64,000 nucleotides of DNA from contig JAFAPC010000191.1 of NCBI GenBank assembly GCA_019247305.1, positions 39,525 to 103,524 of the forward strand, read 5' to 3'. This DNA comes from Pseudonocardiales bacterium (lineage in GTDB: Bacteria; Actinomycetota; Actinomycetes; Mycobacteriales; Pseudonocardiaceae). This document shows, piece after piece, positions 61,208 to 64,000 of the stretch; position 1 is the first letter of the stretch, and each line of letters begins with the position of its first letter. The notes beneath the pieces are model-generated. The model did no database searches. It was not told where the DNA came from and was given only the letters and a program-made list of their open reading frames with translations. A program made the translations under genes and the position numbers.

Positions 61208-61239
61208 TGACGTCACCCATGACATCACACTTGACGTCA
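61208..61239. promoter_or_regulatory. three phased 8-bp palindromes at a start codon
   Basis: TGACGTCA at 61208-61215, TGACATCA at 61220-61227 and TGACGTCA at 61232-61239, spaced exactly 12 bp start to start. The last overlaps the ATG of the downstream ribbon-helix-helix gene. Likely operator for cooperative binding, possibly autoregulation. Confidence 0.8.
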
Positions 61240-61790
61240 TGGACCTCACGCCGTACCTCAGCCAGCTGCGCGAAGATCTCACCGCCGCGGCGTCCGCAGG
61301 CGACGAGCAGACCCGGCACATCGCAGCGGTGTTGAGCGTCGCGCTGGAACCCGCAGCCCGGCTCGCCATCATGAATGCCCTGTCCGACCTCGCCGCAGAG
61401 GTCACCGCGGCGCTGGATGACCGGGTGGTGGAGGTGCGCCTCGACGGCCGCGATGTGCAGGTCGCGGTGAGCTCGACCTCCGAGGCCGGACCGGCTGGTC
61501 CGGGGCCCCGGGCTGGCGGCCCGCGCGCCAGTGGACCGCCACCGCCCTTCGAACCTGGCGCAGCCCCGTTTAGCGACGCCGGTGGCGACATCAGGCGGAT
61601 GACCCTGCGGCTGATTGACCAGCTCAAAGCCCAGGCCGAGCGCGCCGCCGCCGAGCAGGGCGTGTCCTTGAACACCTGGGTCTCGCAGGCGGTGGCGGGC
61701 GCGCTGCACGGTGAGCCGTGGCACGAGTCGCACTGGGTCCCGGGCGATCGCCGCGGCCGCAATCGGATCCAGGGCTGGGTCCGGGGCTGA
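61239..61790 (+). CDS. ribbon-helix-helix (HicB/Arc-like) DNA-binding protein
   Basis: 183-aa protein. An N-terminal helical region (MDLTPYLSQLREDLTAAASA) and a short beta element (VVEVRLDGRDVQVAV) are joined by a Gly/Pro-rich linker (about residues 85-120) to a C-terminal RHH: RMTLRLIDQLKAQAERAAAE then QGVSLNTWVSQAVAGAL. The ATG is overlapped by the third palindrome. Probable autoregulator; the neighbour DUF4097 gene may be co-transcribed. Confidence 0.8.
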   Translation: MDLTPYLSQLREDLTAAASAGDEQTRHIAAVLSVALEPAARLAIMNALSDLAAEVTAALDDRVVEVRLDGRDVQVAVSSTSEAGPAGPGPRAGGPRASGPPPPFEPGAAPFSDAGGDIRRMTLRLIDQLKAQAERAAAEQGVSLNTWVSQAVAGALHGEPWHESHWVPGDRRGRNRIQGWVRG

Positions 61791-61831
61791 CCAACCCCAA
61801 TCTGACCAACCCCAGCCTGACCGACCCCAGC
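61787..61831. repeat. 15-bp tandem repeat, three copies
   Basis: CTGACCAACCCCAAT, CTGACCAACCCCAGC, CTGACCGACCCCAGC head to tail, starting at the stop codon of the RHH gene and lying before the DUF4097 start. A fourth unit begins but decays. Confidence 0.85.
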
Positions 61832-61876
61832 CTGAGCGCCCTCCCGGGGTCAGCCCACCGCGCCAGAGGAGGAATC

Positions 61877-62806
61877 GTGGAGCACGAGAGCACGGACGCA
61901 TCGGTGCTGCGGCAGCAGGACTTCCCCTGCGCCGGACCGATCGATATCTGGGTCGAGCTCGAGAGTGGACGGCTAGACATCACGCTGCGCGACACCGCGG
62001 CCGACGACCCTGCCCTTGATCGGGTAGTCGTGCAGCTGCGCCCCGACCCAACTAGCCAGCCGCCGTGGCAGGTCGGGATCGGCGGCCTGCTGAGCTGGCT
62101 GGGTGCCCAGACCGGGACGACCCCACGTGGCGAGTTGGCCGCCGAGGCGGTGCGCCGCACGGTGATCGACCTCACCGACCAGCGGCTCACCGTCCGCACT
62201 CCGCGGGAGTACCCGCTGCGCACGGTGCCCCTGATGATCCAGGTGGACGCACCCTCGGGCTCGTCGATCAGCGCTCGCGCCGGCTCGGCGGACATCGCCG
62301 TCACCGGGGTGGCCGCCAGCGTCGATGCGGTGAGCGGTTCTGGGGGAGTCCGGGCGCAGCGCTGCACCGGCGCAGCACAGGTCCGCACCGGCTCAGGCGA
62401 CGTGCACCTGGGGACGGTCCTGGGTCAGCTGCGGGTACAAAGCGGCTCGGGGCAGATCGACGTGATCAGCCTCGAAAGCGCTGAGGGCAGCGCCCTCGTG
62501 CAGACCAGTTCCGGTGACGTCCGGCTGGGCGCCGTCAAGCACGACATCAGCGCCCGCACCGGCAGCGGTGACCTCACCGTGGTGGACGCCTGCGCGGGCG
62601 GCCTAGAACTGACGACCGGTTCGGGGCAGCTGCGGGTGGGGATCCACGCCGGTGTCTTAGCCGAGCTGGACGTCAGCTCCGGCTCCGGGCGCGCGCACAG
62701 CGACCTGCCGGTCAGCGGGCCGCCTGCCGAGGGCGACGTCGCGGCGCTGCGGGTGCGAGCCCGCACCGGATCGGGCGACGCGCTAGTCACCGCCGCGCCC
62801 TCCTGA
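61877..62806 (+). CDS. DUF4097 beta-helix protein
   Basis: 309-aa cytoplasmic-looking protein (no signal peptide) whose C-terminal half is a run of GSGDV/TGSGDL-type beta-strand repeats (VDAVSGSGGVRAQRC, QVRTGSGDVHLGTV, LVQTSSGDVRLGAV, SARTGSGDLTVVDA, ELTTGSGQLRVGI), typical of DUF4097. GTG at 61877 has AGAGGAGGAA immediately upstream. Function unknown. Confidence 0.88.
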   Translation: MEHESTDASVLRQQDFPCAGPIDIWVELESGRLDITLRDTAADDPALDRVVVQLRPDPTSQPPWQVGIGGLLSWLGAQTGTTPRGELAAEAVRRTVIDLTDQRLTVRTPREYPLRTVPLMIQVDAPSGSSISARAGSADIAVTGVAASVDAVSGSGGVRAQRCTGAAQVRTGSGDVHLGTVLGQLRVQSGSGQIDVISLESAEGSALVQTSSGDVRLGAVKHDISARTGSGDLTVVDACAGGLELTTGSGQLRVGIHAGVLAELDVSSGSGRAHSDLPVSGPPAEGDVAALRVRARTGSGDALVTAAPS

Positions 62807-62886
62807 CCGGCGAAACCCCGCAGGGACCTGGGCGTCACTCTGGCTACCTCGGTCAGCTTGCGCCCCACTACCCGGTTCTCGATACC

Positions 62887-63450
62887 GTGAGGGCCATGGC
62901 CTTGGCTCGGGTGCGCGCCGCGACCCGGGCAGATGCTCCCACCCTGGCCGCCTTGCATCGGGCGACCTGGCAGGCCGCCTATTCCGAGCTGGTGCCGCCC
63001 GGGATCCTCGATGGGCTGGACGCGCTACAGCTGCAGCAAGCCTGGGCGGAGGCCATCGAGGGTGGGGCCACGGTGCTGATCGCCACCGAGGGCGACGATC
63101 CGGTCGGGTTCGTGGTGGCCGGTCCGGCACCCGAAGAGGAGGTGGCCGCCGCCGATGGCACGCTGCCCGCCGACGCGGCGCACACCGTGCTGGTGAGCAC
63201 CCTGCGGGTGGAACCGAGGTGGGGGCGCCGAGGCCACGGCGGGCGGCTGCTCGCCACGGCCGCCACAGTACTGCGCGAGGCCGGCGCCACCCGGGGAGTC
63301 GTCTGGGTGCCCGCCCAGGACCCGGCCTCGCTGTGTTTCTACCAGCGCGCCGGTTGGGACCCCGACGGCACCGTGCGCACCCTCGACGCCAGCGGCCGCC
63401 CGCTGCGCGAGCTACGTCTCACCGGCCCCCTCACCCTCAGCCTCACGTGA
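62887..63450 (+). CDS. GNAT acetyltransferase
   Basis: 187-aa GNAT: VRAATRADAPTLAALHRATW, then VSTLRVEPRWGRRGHGGRLL (acetyl-CoA loop, RxxGxG type) and PASLCFYQRAGWDPDGTVRT. Substrate unknown. GTG 62887 or ATG 62896. Confidence 0.88.
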   Translation: MRAMALARVRAATRADAPTLAALHRATWQAAYSELVPPGILDGLDALQLQQAWAEAIEGGATVLIATEGDDPVGFVVAGPAPEEEVAAADGTLPADAAHTVLVSTLRVEPRWGRRGHGGRLLATAATVLREAGATRGVVWVPAQDPASLCFYQRAGWDPDGTVRTLDASGRPLRELRLTGPLTLSLT

Positions 63451-63673
63451 CCCGGCGTGGGTAGCTGCCGACGATGATGCAGGCTTGGTCCCAGCACGGT
63501 AGGCAGGTAGGCCAGAGCCATTCTGTGTCACCGGCTGGGCGTCGGGGGTGGGCAGCTCCGCAGAGGCAGCGCACGGGTTCTCCCAGTGCGGCGGTACGGT
63601 CGTGCCGTTTGATGGCGTGGCGTTGTCCGGCCAGGGGATACCAGACAAACGGTCGATCCGATTGCCAGATCAT
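63443..63673 (-). CDS. small zinc-binding protein
   Basis: 76 aa from ATG 63673: WYPLAGQRHAIKRHDRTAAL, CLCGAAHP and DTEWLWPTCLPCWDQAC give two Cys pairs resembling a zinc-ribbon family of actinobacteria. Overlaps the GNAT stop by 8 nt, convergent. Confidence 0.65.
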   Translation of the reverse strand: MIWQSDRPFVWYPLAGQRHAIKRHDRTAALGEPVRCLCGAAHPRRPAGDTEWLWPTCLPCWDQACIIVGSYPRRVT

Positions 63674-63970
63674 CGACAGCCGCCAAGTGATCGTCACCTC
63701 GTTCTAACCTAGTCTAGAATTGCACACCCGTAGCTGAACAAGAGACGCTGTACACCGTGTCCGCCTTTGTTTATATGTGTGGGAACGGCAGTGCTGATAA
63801 GCCGCCGGGCAGATCCACCGCAATCAGCCGGTCGTCATACAACTCCCTGCTGGCCCCGATGTGCTCATGGCCTAGGGTGGATGACCGAGCGCAGGACCGG
63901 GAGGGAAGCGCCACGGAGCCCGGTGGGAAGGATGATGGAATGACCGCTCTCGACGGAAGGATGGTCTGCT

Positions 63971-64000
63971 GTGGCTGAGCCGAACCGTTTGCTTCGCGCG
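63971..64000 (+). CDS. start of an HTH-TPR regulator, cut by the window end
   Basis: GTG at 63971 begins MAEPNRLLRA, the opening of actinobacterial XRE-TPR regulators like the gene at 5729. GGAAGGA about 14 nt upstream. Only ten codons are visible. The preceding 297 bp (63674-63970) hold no other gene I can support. Confidence 0.5.
   Translation, partial: MAEPNRLLRA

Overview
The window is GC-rich chromosomal DNA of an actinobacterium, most likely order Pseudonocardiales. This rests on gene order (mraZ-rsmH-ftsL-ftsI-murE-mraY-murD-ftsW-ftsQ ... ftsZ-pgeF-yggS-sepF-yggT-wag31; pspA-clgR-pgsA-rimO; argA/ftsK/rnj/dapA/thyX), the FtsZ tail, DUF3040, a 13E12-type HNH protein, an F420-type PPOX protein and several actinobacterial HTH-TPR regulators. 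Genus cannot be fixed from sequence reading alone.

Layout. (1) 0-5.4 kb, minus strand: the distal half of the division/cell-wall (dcw) cluster, ftsZ to wag31. (2) 5.5-25.5 kb, almost entirely plus strand: an accessory block that splits ftsQ from ftsZ. It holds an HTH-TPR regulator, a 1298-aa HTH/STAND-NTPase/14-WD40 protein, and a run of biosynthetic genes: prenyl diphosphate synthase, ispH, ispG, an unusual class I isoprenoid enzyme, a 68-aa Nif11-like peptide, an unknown protein, a covalent-FAD oxidoreductase, two tandem flavin halogenases (the second broken by a 0.1-kb inverted-repeat insertion) and a flavin reductase. An SDR relic, a truncated TPR regulator and a perfect 30-bp palindrome follow. 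(3) 25.6-36.4 kb, minus strand: the proximal dcw half from ftsQ to mraZ, without murC, murG and murF; a 33-codon relic of murC sits exactly where murG-murC belong. (4) 36.8-42.1 kb: DUF3040, dinB, pspA, clgR, pgsA, rimO. (5) 42.2-53.4 kb: a second accessory block with a wrecked regulator, hicAB, an orphan Phd-like antitoxin, an HNH protein, the SAM-cycle operon metK-adoK-ahcY, a methionine-synthase relic, small zinc-ribbon proteins, an orphan ParA and a broken AlbA_2 gene. (6) 53.4-64 kb: argA-like GNAT, ftsK, rnj, dapA, a TIGR03085 protein, a PPOX protein, thyX, a ribbon-helix-helix protein with three phased palindromes at its start, DUF4097, GNAT, a small zinc protein, and the first codons of another regulator.

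How the genes fit together. The biosynthetic block looks like one pathway. IspG and IspH raise C5 supply, the prenyl synthase makes a linear allylic diphosphate, the second isoprenoid enzyme may cyclise or transfer it, the covalent-FAD enzyme oxidises the product, and the halogenase with its flavin reductase halogenates it. Start/stop overlaps (ATGA) through most of the run argue for one transcript. A Nif11-like peptide translationally coupled inside this run is the least expected element: it could be a carrier, a leader with a tiny core, or an accessory subunit. The many relics (SDR, halogenase 2, two regulators, MetE, AlbA_2, murC) suggest a region, perhaps a genome, undergoing decay.
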